A stretch of 50,373 nucleotides of DNA. It comes from Anthropogastromicrobium sp963652495 (GTDB lineage Bacteria; Bacillota; Clostridia; Lachnospirales; Lachnospiraceae). How positions within the stretch are numbered: position 1 is the stretch's first letter; each line of letters begins with the position of its first letter. The translations under genes and the position numbers were made by a program. Under the pieces are notes generated by a model. That model did not search any database and was not told the DNA's origin. It saw only the letters and a program-made list of their open reading frames with translations. The stretch spans positions 1-50,373 of the forward strand of contig CAVJTU010000013.1 of assembly GCA_963652495.1 (NCBI GenBank). The letters are read 5' to 3'. Shown here piece by piece: positions 1 through 9,127 of this stretch.

Positions 1-159
1 GAGGTGAATGTGCTTTACGAGACGGGACGTTGTAGCGGGCCCGTTGTCAAAATACACTTACGTTAAAAAATGTAGTGGGGATCCGCGGAGTTGGGCCCGT
101 CGACAAAGTCACTTCACCGAGTGGGCGTCCGGGTTGAAAAAAACAAGAAAGGAACTTTC
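1..159. other. polC upstream region with degenerate repeats
   Basis: This stretch has no credible gene. It is richer in G+C than its surroundings. It holds two copies of a 15-nt direct repeat (37-51 and 93-107, beginning GGGCCCGT, 13 of 15 identical), 56 nt apart. The second copy runs directly into one arm of the inverted repeat that flanks polC (106-126). The polC ribosome site AAGAAAGGA lies at about 146-154. I see no convincing promoter. Confidence 0.5.
106..126. repeat. Left arm of 21-bp inverted repeat flanking polC
   Basis: The 21 bases here are the reverse complement of 4747-4767 with a single mismatch (core TCACTTCACCGA). The two arms sit just before the polC start and just after its stop, about 4.6 kb apart. 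Confidence 0.7.
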
Positions 160-3100
160 ATGGCAAAGCGTTTTTTTGAAACGTTTCCTGCGCTCATCCT
201 AGAGGATGAGTTAAAGGATTTATTTGAATTTGCAGAAGTAACTGCGTTAAAATACAACCGTGACCGGACGGCGATTCATGTCTATCTGCTTTGCCGCCGT
301 CTTATCTCAAAGCCGCAGATTTATGCGGTCGAATCGAAAATCGAAAAGCAGATGTTTCCTGACGGCGATATGAACATTCGTATCTTTGAATCATTCTCAT
401 TGTCGGAACAATACACGCCATCCTATCTGGTTGACGCATACAAGGAGAGTCTCTTTGCTGAAGTAAAACGCCGAAGCGATCTGGATTATCACATTTTGCT
501 GCGAGCCGACTGGAAAATGGAAGAGGATTCACTTAAGCTGATACTTGAAGACAGCTTATGGGCAAGAAATCGTGCCGGAGAACTTCGTGAATGGATTCAA
601 ATGGTCTTTTACGACCGATGCGCTGTGTCGATTCCCGTTGCAATATCCTTTAAAGAACGCGACACAACGGCTATTGAGGAAGAGAAAAAGCGGGCAGAAG
701 CACAGGCTATTGCACGTATCATGAAGACAAACAGCTTGGCAAATACTGCAAAAAGCGATGAATTTATCGATACCTCCTTTGCCAAAGATAACGCGATACC
801 AGCTGATAAGAAAAGTCAAAAGTCTGCTTCCGACAAACCTTCACTTCGAAAAGGCGATCCTGCCAAAGCCTCAGCTGCAAAATCAGGTTCAGAAGCAAAG
901 GATGCACCGACACCGCGCGCAATTCCCGGAAACGGTCAGAAATCCTCTTACAGCTCATCCTATAAGGGCGGCAAAGGAAGCTACAATGCGAAGCGTCCAC
1001 TTCGATCCGATGATCCCAATATGGTTTATGGCCGTAATTTCGAGGATGTCACACCGATGAAAATCGTCGAGATTCAGGAAGAAATCGGAGAGGTTGTCAT
1101 CAGCGGAAAGATCATCGCCGTAACGGAGCGTGAACTTCGAAATGGTGAAAAGACAATCGTTTCCTTTGCGGTAACAGATTATACCGACACGATCATGGCA
1201 AAGATCTTCGTTCCGAACGAATATCTGGCTGATCTGAAAAAGGACATCGCGGAGGGTAAGGCTGTCACTGTCAAAGGTATTGCGATGATGGACAAGTTTG
1301 ATCATGAAGTGACGATTTCGTCCGTGTCTGGTATAAAACGTGCCGAATGGAAAGAAGAGAAGCGTGAAGATCATGCGCTCGTCAAACGTGTTGAACTTCA
1401 CTGTCACACAAAATCTTCTGAGATGGATGCCGTGTCCGATGCGCAGGCACTTGTAAAGACTGCCAAAGCCTGGGGTCATACCGCACTGGCAATTACCGAC
1501 CACGGCTGCGCTTATGCCTTCCCTGAGGCCGCCCACGCACTGTCAAAGGGCGATGAGTTCAAGCTGATCTTTGGATGTGAGGGGTATCTGGTCGATGACT
1601 TAAAGGAAATCGTTGTCAACAGCAACGGTGCCTCTCTTGACGGTTCCTACGTCGTATTCGATATTGAGACAACAGGCTTTCATCCGGCAAAAAATAAAAT
1701 CATCGAGATTGGTGCTGTCAAGGTTGTAAATGGAGAGATTACAGACCGCTTCTCCGAATTTATCAATCCGCGTGTTCCGATTCCTTTTACGATTGAACGT
1801 CTGACAGGAATCAACGATTCGATGGTCAGCGATGCGCCGGGGATCGAAGTGATTCTCCCGCGCTTCTTAGAATTTTGTGAGGGATGTGTCCTTGTCGCGC
1901 ATAACGCCTCCTTCGACACTAGCTTTATCCGTTATAATGCAAAGCAGCTGGGCATCGAATTCCCGCCAACCTATGTGGATACTGTCGGTCTGGCACGTTT
2001 TTTGCTGCCGCACCTTGGCCGTTTTAAACTGGATACCGTGGCAAAGGAACTTCATGTTTCTCTTGAAAATCACCATCGTGCGGTAGACGATGCCGGCGCA
2101 ACGGCTGAGATTTTTGTCAAATTCCTTCCAATGCTCAAGAAAAAAGGCTTTGAGAACCTTGATGATGTCGCAGAAAAAGCCGTCATGACACCGGAAGCAA
2201 TCATGAAAATGCCGACTTATCATATTATTTTGCTGGCAGCAAATGAAGTTGGACGAATCAATCTGTATCGCTTGATTTCTCTGGCACACGTCAAATATTT
2301 TGCCAGAAGACCGCGTTTTCCACGCTCTGAGATCATGAAGCACCGTGAAGGACTAATTATCGGCTCTGCGTGTGAGGCAGGCGAGTTGTTTCGCGCGATT
2401 ACCGGTGAGGAGAGTGACGATGAGATTGCAAAAATCGTATCCTTCTATGATTATCTGGAAATTCAGCCGACCGGAAATAATGAATTTATGCTGCGCGAGG
2501 AGGATTCTCCGTATAAGACAAGAGAGGATCTGGAAGCATTAAATCGCAGAATCGTCGATCTGGGTGAGCTTTACGATAAGCCGGTATGCGCAACCTGCGA
2601 CGTGCATTTTTTAAATCCGGAAGATGAAGTATACCGCCGCATCATCATGAGTGGTAAAGGCTTCAAAGATGCCGATTTCCAACCGCCGCTTTATTATAGA
2701 ACAACAGAAGAGATGCTCAAAGAATTTGAATATCTCGGAAGTGACAAGGCGTATGAAGTCGTTGTTACAAACACCAATCTCATTGCCGACCGTATTGATC
2801 ACCTCGCACCGGTGCGCCCGGATAAGTGTCCGCCTGTCATCGAAAATTCTGATGTTGACCTTCGTAACATGTGCTACGAGAAGGCGCACTCCATGTATGG
2901 TGATCCGCTTCCTTCGATTGTAGAGGAACGTCTTGAGCACGAGCTTCACTCCATCATTTCCAACGGTTTCGCTGTTATGTATCTGATCGCAGTCAAGCTG
3001 GTTCATAAGTCCAACGAGGACGGCTACATGGTAGGTTCCCGTGGTTCTGTCGGTTCCTCATTTGTTGCTACGATGTCAGGTATCACCGAGGTCAACCCGC

Positions 3101-4719
3101 TCAGCCCTCATTATTACTGTAAAAAATGTCATTACAGTGATTTTGATTCCGAAGATGTCAAAAAATTTGCCGGAGGTGCAGGCTGCGATATGCCCGATAA
3201 GATCTGTCCGGTCTGCGGCGAGAAACTGGCAAAGGATGGCTACGATATCCCATTTGAGACGTTCCTTGGTTTCTATGGCGATAAGGAGCCGGATATTGAC
3301 TTAAACTTCTCTGGTGAATATCAGAGTAAGGCACATGCCTACACAGAGGTTATCTTCGGTGCCGGTCAGACATTCCGTGCCGGTACTGTCGGTACACTTG
3401 CCGAGAAAACTGCGTTTGGCTATGTAAAAAATTACTATGAGGAGCATAATCAGCATAAGCGTGAGTGCGAGATCAACAGACTGGTCACAGGCTGTACGGG
3501 TGTCAAACGAACGTCCGGTCAGCATCCCGGCGGTATCATCGTACTTCCGATCGGAGAGGATATTAACTCCTTCACGCCGGTTCAGCACCCGGCAAATGAC
3601 ATGACAACCAGCACGATCACGACACACTTTGATTACCATTCCATTGACCACAACCTGTTAAAGCTTGATATTCTCGGTCATGATGATCCTACCATGATTC
3701 GTATGCTCGAGGATCTGACCGGAATCGATGCAAGGGAAATCCCGCTTGACAGTCCGGAAGTTATGTCATTATTTAAGGACACTTCAGCACTTGGAATCAA
3801 ACCAGAGGATATCGGAGGCTGTAAACTCGGTGCGCTCGGTCTTCCAGAGTTTGGTACGGACTTCGCGATGGGCATGTTAATCGAGACACAGCCGCAGCAC
3901 TTCTCAGATCTTGTCCGTATTGCTGGTCTGTCACATGGTACCGATGTATGGCTGGGCAATGCGCAGACGCTCCTTCAGGAGAAGAAAGCAACCATTTCCA
4001 CTGCCATCTGTACGCGTGATGATATCATGATCTACCTGATCAGCAAAGGCATTGAGAAAGGTCTTTCCTTCAAGATCATGGAGGCTGTCCGAAAAGGAAA
4101 GGGTCTTCAGCCGGAGTGGGAGCAGACGATGATTGACCACGACGTACCGGACTGGTATATCTGGTCTTGTAAAAAGATCAAGTATATGTTCCCGAAGGCC
4201 CATGCCGCCGCTTACGTTATGATGATGTGGCGAATCGCTTACTGCAAGATCTTTTATCCGCAGGCATTTTATGCGGCATATTTCAGTATCCGTGCCACCG
4301 CATTTTCCTACGAGCTGATGTGCAAGGGCAAGGACGATTTGGAACGGCATATGGCAGATTACGAGAGCCGCATGGATACGCTTTCTCCAAAAGAAAAGGA
4401 TTCTTACCACGATATGCGTATTGTGCAGGAAATGTATGTAAGAGGCTTTGAGTTTGTACCGATTGATTTATTTAAAGTGCAGGCGACGCGATTTCAGATT
4501 GTAGACGGAAAACTGATGCCGTCACTAAGTTCCATTGAAGGTCTTGGAAATAAGGCCGCAGAATCCATTGTAGAGGCTGCTCAGGGGGGATCATTCCTGT
4601 CCAAGCAGGATTTCCGCGAGCGTGCCAAAGTCGGACAGACCGTCAGCGATAAGCTGTCAGAGCTGGGAATCTTAAGTAATCTTCCAGAGTCGAATCAGTT
4701 GTCGCTGTTTGATTTCTAA
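160..4719 (+). CDS. polC: DNA polymerase III alpha subunit, PolC type
   Basis: Replicative DNA polymerase of low-G+C Gram-positives, with a built-in proofreading exonuclease. The protein of 1519 aa is of normal family length. Domains in order: N-terminal domain, low-complexity Ser/Lys/Ala linker (about 180-290), OB fold (about 315-390), start of a PHP domain (HCHTKSS near 414), inserted DEDDh exonuclease (DIETTG near 501, HNASFD, HRAVDDA), rest of PHP, and polymerase core with catalytic PDIDLNFSG near 1045. A four-Cys zinc element (CKKC...CPVC) precedes the core. The reading frame is open further upstream, but the ATG at 160 is chosen because AAGAAAGGA lies just before it and MAKRFFETFP looks like a native N-terminus. 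No terminator hairpin is obvious after the stop. Confidence 0.97.
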   Translation: MAKRFFETFPALILEDELKDLFEFAEVTALKYNRDRTAIHVYLLCRRLISKPQIYAVESKIEKQMFPDGDMNIRIFESFSLSEQYTPSYLVDAYKESLFAEVKRRSDLDYHILLRADWKMEEDSLKLILEDSLWARNRAGELREWIQMVFYDRCAVSIPVAISFKERDTTAIEEEKKRAEAQAIARIMKTNSLANTAKSDEFIDTSFAKDNAIPADKKSQKSASDKPSLRKGDPAKASAAKSGSEAKDAPTPRAIPGNGQKSSYSSSYKGGKGSYNAKRPLRSDDPNMVYGRNFEDVTPMKIVEIQEEIGEVVISGKIIAVTERELRNGEKTIVSFAVTDYTDTIMAKIFVPNEYLADLKKDIAEGKAVTVKGIAMMDKFDHEVTISSVSGIKRAEWKEEKREDHALVKRVELHCHTKSSEMDAVSDAQALVKTAKAWGHTALAITDHGCAYAFPEAAHALSKGDEFKLIFGCEGYLVDDLKEIVVNSNGASLDGSYVVFDIETTGFHPAKNKIIEIGAVKVVNGEITDRFSEFINPRVPIPFTIERLTGINDSMVSDAPGIEVILPRFLEFCEGCVLVAHNASFDTSFIRYNAKQLGIEFPPTYVDTVGLARFLLPHLGRFKLDTVAKELHVSLENHHRAVDDAGATAEIFVKFLPMLKKKGFENLDDVAEKAVMTPEAIMKMPTYHIILLAANEVGRINLYRLISLAHVKYFARRPRFPRSEIMKHREGLIIGSACEAGELFRAITGEESDDEIAKIVSFYDYLEIQPTGNNEFMLREEDSPYKTREDLEALNRRIVDLGELYDKPVCATCDVHFLNPEDEVYRRIIMSGKGFKDADFQPPLYYRTTEEMLKEFEYLGSDKAYEVVVTNTNLIADRIDHLAPVRPDKCPPVIENSDVDLRNMCYEKAHSMYGDPLPSIVEERLEHELHSIISNGFAVMYLIAVKLVHKSNEDGYMVGSRGSVGSSFVATMSGITEVNPLSPHYYCKKCHYSDFDSEDVKKFAGGAGCDMPDKICPVCGEKLAKDGYDIPFETFLGFYGDKEPDIDLNFSGEYQSKAHAYTEVIFGAGQTFRAGTVGTLAEKTAFGYVKNYYEEHNQHKRECEINRLVTGCTGVKRTSGQHPGGIIVLPIGEDINSFTPVQHPANDMTTSTITTHFDYHSIDHNLLKLDILGHDDPTMIRMLEDLTGIDAREIPLDSPEVMSLFKDTSALGIKPEDIGGCKLGALGLPEFGTDFAMGMLIETQPQHFSDLVRIAGLSHGTDVWLGNAQTLLQEKKATISTAICTRDDIMIYLISKGIEKGLSFKIMEAVRKGKGLQPEWEQTMIDHDVPDWYIWSCKKIKYMFPKAHAAAYVMMMWRIAYCKIFYPQAFYAAYFSIRATAFSYELMCKGKDDLERHMADYESRMDTLSPKEKDSYHDMRIVQEMYVRGFEFVPIDLFKVQATRFQIVDGKLMPSLSSIEGLGNKAAESIVEAAQGGSFLSKQDFRERAKVGQTVSDKLSELGILSNLPESNQLSLFDF

Positions 4720-4823
4720 TTGTGCGTAAGTCTAGTTTTATGAAATGCCCATTCGGTGAAGTGACTTTTTGTGTTCACGAAACGCCCAGTTGATTCATAA
4801 ATTCAATAGAAAAGGAAAAACAA
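4720..4823. other. polC to DUF1846 intergenic palindromic region
   Basis: This gap contains the right arm of the polC inverted repeat (4747-4767), an outer pair TTTATGAA (4738-4745) / TTCATAAA (4794-4801), and two similar direct units starting GAAATGCCCA and GAAACGCCCA. Its end (TTGATTCATAAATTC) resembles part of the structured repeat at 29429-29540. A ribosome site AAAGGAAAA precedes the next gene. Confidence 0.4.
4747..4767. repeat. Right arm of 21-bp inverted repeat flanking polC
   Basis: Reverse complement of 106-126 with one mismatch. It begins 27 bases after the polC stop codon and carries the core TCGGTGAAGTGA. Confidence 0.7.
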
Positions 4824-6308
4824 ATGAAAATCGGATTTGATAACGAAAAATATCTCAAAATTCAGTCAGAGCACATCAGAGAGCGAATCAGCCAGTTTGA
4901 CGATAAGCTGTATCTTGAGTTCGGTGGAAAGCTGTTTGATGATTATCATGCATCAAGAGTTCTTCCGGGATTTGCACCGGACAGCAAACTTCAGATGCTG
5001 ATGCAACTGTCTGATATGGCTGAGATTGTAATTGTTATTTCAGCAATGGATATCGAAAAGAATAAAAAGCGCGGCGATCTTGGTATTACCTACGACGTAG
5101 ATGTGCTTCGTTTGAAGGAAGAGTTTGAAAAGAAAGGGCTGTATGTTGGAAGTGTTGTTATTACACAGTTTGCAGGACAGGCAGGTGCCGTTTTGTTCCA
5201 GAAACGTCTTGAAAAGAAGGGCATTGATGTATACCGTCACTATCCGATTGACGGCTATCCATCCAACGTTTCTTTAATTGTCAGCCCGGATGGTTTTGGC
5301 AAGAACGAGTATGTGCGCACCACCAGACCGCTTGTTGTCATTACCGCTCCGGGACCTGGAAGTGGTAAGATGGCGACCTGTCTTTCCCAGCTCTATCACG
5401 AGAATTTAAGAGGTGTACATGCAGGATATGCCAAATTTGAGACTTTCCCAATCTGGAATATTCCGCTAAAACACCCGGTAAACCTTGCCTATGAGGCCGC
5501 AACTGCCGATCTTAATGACGTCAACATGATTGACCCGTTCCATCTGGAAGCTTATGGTAAGACAACCGTAAATTACAATCGTGACATTGAAATTTTTCCT
5601 GTTTTAAATGCTATTTTTGAGCGCATTTATGGGGAGAATCGTTATTATAAATCACCAACCGATATGGGGGTCAACATGGCGGGAAACTGCATCATCGATG
5701 ATGAGGTTTGCTGTGAGGCATCCAGAATGGAGATCATTCGCCGCTATTATACGGCACTCAACAAGATTGCAAAAGAGGATGGCGGTGAAAACGAACTGTA
5801 TAAGATCGAGCTGTTAATGAAGCAGGCAAAGATTACTCCGGCCAACCGCAAAGTGACAGTAGCTGCTATGGAGCGTTCCCAAAAACTTGGCGTTCCGACT
5901 GCGGCCATTGAGTTACCTGACGGAACTATCGTTACCTCCAAGACAAGTGATCTGCTTGGTGCCTCTGCTGCACTTTTGCTAAATGCCTTAAAGCTGCTTG
6001 CCGGAATTGAGCATGAGAGAAAGCTTATTGCACCTGAAGTGATCGAGCCGATTCAAAAGTTAAAGATTGGTTATCTTGGATCAAAAAATCCTCGCCTTCA
6101 CACGGATGAAGTATTGATTGCGCTGTCTGTAACAGCTGCATCGGATCACATGGCAAAGCTTGCGATGGAGCAGCTGCCAAAGCTTCGCGGCTGTCAGATG
6201 CATACCTCTGTTATGCTTTCCAATGTAGACAGTCAGACACTCAAGCGTCTGGGTGTCGATCTGACCTGTGAACCGGTTCGTGAGTCCACCGCAAAGCGTT
6301 ACTTTTAA
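4824..6308 (+). CDS. DUF1846 family protein
   Basis: A 494-aa cytoplasmic protein that I recognise as the DUF1846 family (start MKIGFDNEKYLKIQSEHI), widespread in Firmicutes. Family members have known structures but, to my knowledge, no established reaction. No signal peptide or membrane segment is visible. A phosphate-loop-like PGPGSGKM lies in the middle of the protein, which would fit nucleotide binding, but this is inference. The gene has a ribosome site (AAAGGAAAA) and is followed after 23 bases by the PPK2 gene, so the two are probably co-transcribed. Length and reading frame look intact. Confidence 0.85.
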   Translation: MKIGFDNEKYLKIQSEHIRERISQFDDKLYLEFGGKLFDDYHASRVLPGFAPDSKLQMLMQLSDMAEIVIVISAMDIEKNKKRGDLGITYDVDVLRLKEEFEKKGLYVGSVVITQFAGQAGAVLFQKRLEKKGIDVYRHYPIDGYPSNVSLIVSPDGFGKNEYVRTTRPLVVITAPGPGSGKMATCLSQLYHENLRGVHAGYAKFETFPIWNIPLKHPVNLAYEAATADLNDVNMIDPFHLEAYGKTTVNYNRDIEIFPVLNAIFERIYGENRYYKSPTDMGVNMAGNCIIDDEVCCEASRMEIIRRYYTALNKIAKEDGGENELYKIELLMKQAKITPANRKVTVAAMERSQKLGVPTAAIELPDGTIVTSKTSDLLGASAALLLNALKLLAGIEHERKLIAPEVIEPIQKLKIGYLGSKNPRLHTDEVLIALSVTAASDHMAKLAMEQLPKLRGCQMHTSVMLSNVDSQTLKRLGVDLTCEPVRESTAKRYF

Positions 6309-6331
6309 AGGCTTATCGAAAGGAGATTCGT

Positions 6332-7213
6332 ATGGCAAAATTCGATCCATATTGTTTTGATGGAACAAAGGCACTTTCTCTAAAGAAGCTGCCAACCGAT
6401 AGTAAAAAAGATCAGGTTGATAAAGAAAAAATTCTTGCAAAGACGGAGAAAAATCAGGAAAAGATTTTTGCACTTCAAGATAAACTTTACGCAGATGCAA
6501 AGGAAGGTCTGATTATCATTTTACAGGCGCGCGATGCTGCCGGAAAAGACAGCACAATTCGCCACGTCATGGGCGGTATTAATCCGCAGGGTGTACAGGT
6601 TTTCAGCTATAAGCAGCCGTCCAAGGATGAACTATCGCACGATTACTTGTGGCGCTGCGTGACCAATCTTCCAAAGCGTGGTATGATCGCTATTTTCAAT
6701 CGTTCCTACTATGAGGATGTGCTTGTCGTAAAGGTTCGTGAACTCTACAAGGGCTATCACATGGCAGAGCGCTGCCTGAATCCGAACACAATTATTGAAA
6801 ATCGTTATCGCCAGATTCGCCATTTTGAGGAATATCTTTACGACAACAGCTACCGCGTAATAAAAATTCTTCTCAACGTATCCAAAGAAAAGCAAAAGGA
6901 ACGTTTTCTTGAGCGTATCGAACAGCCTGAGAAGAACTGGAAGATCTCTGGAAGCGATATATCCGAGCGTGCAATGTGGGACGAGTATGATGATGCCTAT
7001 GAAAAGGCAGTCAATGCTACCGCCACAAAGACGAGTCCATGGTATGTCATTCCGGCCGACCAGAAGTGGTACAGCAGATACCTTATCTCCGAGATCATTT
7101 TGGATGTGCTGCAAGAGATTGATCCGAAGTATCCGACACTTTCCAGTACTGAGGCAGAGAAACTCCCCCAATATAAGGAAATGCTTCAGAACGAGGGAAA
7201 ATGTGAAAAATAA
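6332..7213 (+). CDS. ppk2: Polyphosphate kinase 2 (PPK2) family nucleotide phosphotransferase
   Basis: Transfers phosphate between polyphosphate and nucleotides (AMP, ADP or NDP), linking phosphate stores to the nucleotide pool. The 293-aa protein is a single PPK2 domain. Walker A ARDAAGKDS lies near residues 66-74 and the Walker B/lid region FNRSYYEDVL near 120-130. The C-terminal stretch ERAMWDEYDDAYE is typical of one-domain enzymes, probably the class III group that phosphorylates both AMP and ADP; the class is inferred. The ribosome site AAAGGAGA lies 6 bases before the ATG. It follows the DUF1846 gene by 23 bases and ends at a strong bidirectional terminator. A role in PRPP or adenylate supply with the convergent prs gene is only suggested by proximity. 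Confidence 0.93.
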   Translation: MAKFDPYCFDGTKALSLKKLPTDSKKDQVDKEKILAKTEKNQEKIFALQDKLYADAKEGLIIILQARDAAGKDSTIRHVMGGINPQGVQVFSYKQPSKDELSHDYLWRCVTNLPKRGMIAIFNRSYYEDVLVVKVRELYKGYHMAERCLNPNTIIENRYRQIRHFEEYLYDNSYRVIKILLNVSKEKQKERFLERIEQPEKNWKISGSDISERAMWDEYDDAYEKAVNATATKTSPWYVIPADQKWYSRYLISEIILDVLQEIDPKYPTLSSTEAEKLPQYKEMLQNEGKCEK

Positions 7214-7223
7214 AAAGTAAAAT

Positions 7224-7272
7224 AAAAAAGCCTTTGGCGGGGAAACGAATCACTTCCTGCCAAGGGCTTTTT
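7224..7272. terminator. Bidirectional intrinsic terminator
   Basis: Stem AAAAAGCCTTTGGC pairs with GCCAAGGGCTTTTT over 14 positions, with T-tracts on both strands. It lies between the converging ppk2 and prs genes. Confidence 0.9.
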
Positions 7273-7295
7273 CTTGTTGATATAACCAGATTTAC

Positions 7296-8483
7296 TTATT
7301 CAAACTGTTCCTTATGCTTCTTTAACAGTGCCTGAATCTTCTCAGTCGGAGACAGGCTGTTTCCAATCGGAACATCATGATTCAGCGTATTGATAATGGC
7401 GGCAGTAAACTTGCTCATATCAGCCTCGATGTACCAGCTTCTCTTAAGCAGCTCAGGAGAACGATAATTTAAGTTCGTTGTGATGACATAATCAAAGTAT
7501 CCCTGAGCATTAAAGTCATCAAACTTCTCCAAACCATCGGTAAAGAGACCGAATGTACAACATACAACAACATTCTTTGCACCGCGATCCTTCAATTCCT
7601 TGGCTGTATCCAACATACTCTCACCGGAGGAAATCATATCGTCAATGATAATAACGGTCTTATCCTTGATGTTGGCACCCAGAAACTCATGAGCAACGAT
7701 CGGATTTTTTCCATTTACGACAGTAGAGTAGTCTCTTCTCTTGTAGAACATACCCATATCAATGCCAAGGTTATTGGCAAAGTAAACGGCACGTCCCATC
7801 GCACCCTCATCAGGACTGATTGCCATTAAATGTTCCTTATCAATTACCATATTAGGTTCTTTCTTCAAGAGTGCTTTGATAAACTGATACGGAGGAGTAA
7901 AGTTGTCAAATCCGTGGAGAGGAATTGCATTCTGTACACGTGGGTCATGAGCGTCGAAAGTGATAATATTGCTTACACCCATGTCAATCAGTTCTTCGAG
8001 TGCCAGCGCACAGTCAAGAGACTCTCTTCTGGTACGCTTATGCTGACGGCCTTCATATAAAAATGGCATAACAACATTGACACGGTGCGCACCACGGCAG
8101 GCGCCGATCAAACGCTTCAAATCCTGATAATGATTATCAGGGGACATATGGTTGACCTCTCCGCACAGCTGATAGGTCAGGCTATAATTTGTTACATCGA
8201 CCATTGCAAAGACATCAGCACCACGGACAGACTCTTTTAATACACACTTTGCCTCGCCGGAGCCAAAACGTGGACAGGAAAAACCTAACAGATAGGACTT
8301 GCTGTCGTAACCACGAAAATCCAGCATGGACTGGCGCTGGGCAAGTGCCACTGCATCATGCTGACGAAACGAAACGATGTAATCGTCCACCTTCTTTGCA
8401 AAATCCTTGCAGCTGTCAAGCGCAGCAATTTTCAAAGGACCGATAGGAATATTGTTTTCAAATGTGTAATCAATATTTGCCAT
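7296..8483 (-). CDS. prs: Ribose-phosphate pyrophosphokinase, long form
   Basis: Makes PRPP from ribose 5-phosphate and ATP for nucleotide, His and Trp synthesis. At 395 aa it is about 80 residues longer than classical bacterial Prs (about 315). The double Rossmann-like layout is present (ITFDAHDPR region; PDEGAMGRA; PRPP-loop region IIIDDMISSGESM). The PRPP loop is unusual: classical enzymes read DD..DTGGT, whereas here the end is ISSGES. This fits the divergent clostridial branch, so substrate and regulation may differ from the textbook enzyme. The ribosome site AAAGGCGG precedes the ATG. Transcription probably starts from the promoter at 8555-8584. Confidence 0.88.
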   Translation of the reverse strand: MANIDYTFENNIPIGPLKIAALDSCKDFAKKVDDYIVSFRQHDAVALAQRQSMLDFRGYDSKSYLLGFSCPRFGSGEAKCVLKESVRGADVFAMVDVTNYSLTYQLCGEVNHMSPDNHYQDLKRLIGACRGAHRVNVVMPFLYEGRQHKRTRRESLDCALALEELIDMGVSNIITFDAHDPRVQNAIPLHGFDNFTPPYQFIKALLKKEPNMVIDKEHLMAISPDEGAMGRAVYFANNLGIDMGMFYKRRDYSTVVNGKNPIVAHEFLGANIKDKTVIIIDDMISSGESMLDTAKELKDRGAKNVVVCCTFGLFTDGLEKFDDFNAQGYFDYVITTNLNYRSPELLKRSWYIEADMSKFTAAIINTLNHDVPIGNSLSPTEKIQALLKKHKEQFE

Positions 8484-8554
8484 TTATAGGACCGCCTTTT
8501 TTATTAGTCTTGCAGGTTTGGACAAATCTGTCTTACTCCAAACATACACAGGCT

Positions 8555-8584
8555 ATTATAACCTTAATGAAAAGTGAAAGTCAA
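8555..8584 (-). promoter_or_regulatory. prs promoter
   Basis: On the minus strand TTGACT (8579-8584) and TATAAT (8555-8560) are 18 bases apart, about 70 bases upstream of prs. The -35 box is the first part of a 13-bp tandem repeat. Confidence 0.7.
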
Positions 8585-8630
8585 TAGAAAAAGTCGATAG
8601 AAAAAGTCAGGAAGAACGTCGAGAAGAAAG
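8579..8630. repeat. 13-bp tandem repeat, four degenerate units
   Basis: Units AGTCAATAGAAAA, AGTCGATAGAAAA, AGTCAGGAAGAAC and GTCGAGAAGAAAG follow each other without gaps. The array begins at the -35 box of the prs promoter and extends upstream of it. Confidence 0.75.
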
Positions 8631-8696
8631 CAAATGTTACTGTTCACGGGGAACCCATTCGCAAATCCGAAGCCTGAAAACAATCAGAAAAAACGG

Positions 8697-8725
8697 TTGC
8701 ATTTTTGTCTCCTTTGTGATACACT
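8697..8725 (+). promoter_or_regulatory. secG promoter
   Basis: TTGCAT (8697-8702) and TACACT (8720-8725) are 17 bases apart. The predicted start near 8732 leaves a leader of about 110 bases before secG. Confidence 0.7.
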
Positions 8726-8732
8726 GGTTCAA

Positions 8733-8815
8733 GTGTTATAGAAGCATGAGGATGCACTCCGCCAGTGGAATCCTAAGGCTTGCCTTTAGGGTGAGTCAGT
8801 GTCTCGTGTAATAAC
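8733..8815 (+). ncRNA. Candidate structured 5' leader of secG
   Basis: The leader can fold into a multi-branched shape. GTTAT (8735-8739) closes with ATAAC (8811-8815). A small hairpin GCAT-GAGG-ATGC (8744-8755) lies next. CACT/AGTG and ACTC/GAGT pairings surround a bulged CCTAAGGC/GCCTTTAGG hairpin (8772-8790). I do not recognise it as a named RNA family. Confidence 0.4.
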
Positions 8816-8843
8816 CAATTATTTTAAAGGAATGGGGTTTGGC

Positions 8844-9080
8844 ATGTCAATATTAAAGATTATTGTTACTGTTATCTATTGCATTATTGCGATTGCATTT
8901 ACCGCTTCTGTACTGATGCAGGAGGGAAAATCCGCAGGTCTGGGCGCAATCGGCGGTATGGCTGAGAGCTACTGGGGTAAGAATAAAGGTCGTTCCATGG
9001 AGGGAAAGCTTGAAAGATTCACTCTGTTCGGAGCAGTTATTTTCTTTGTCGGAGCAATTCTCTTAAACATGAGTTTTTAA
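8844..9080 (+). CDS. secG: Preprotein translocase subunit SecG
   Basis: Small membrane subunit of the SecYEG protein export channel. The 78-aa protein has two membrane segments (about 3-23 and 57-76) around a Gly-rich cytoplasmic loop with GLGAIGGMAESYWGKNKGRSMEGKLER, the SecG hallmark. The frame opens upstream at 8799, but the ATG at 8844 is chosen because MSILKIIVTVIY matches the usual SecG start and AAAGGA lies upstream, with a rather long spacing of 12 bases. It is separated from the downstream rnr-smpB genes by a strong terminator, although these genes are classic neighbours. Confidence 0.92.
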   Translation: MSILKIIVTVIYCIIAIAFTASVLMQEGKSAGLGAIGGMAESYWGKNKGRSMEGKLERFTLFGAVIFFVGAILLNMSF

Positions 9081-9127
9081 GCTGCCGTTCACGCATTGCG
9101 TGGGCAGTAGCTTTGATGAACAAAAGA

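Noticed and set aside
955..1536. Open frame of 193 codons on the minus strand inside polC
   Set aside because: Antisense to a fully supported gene, with no start signal and no recognisable protein features.
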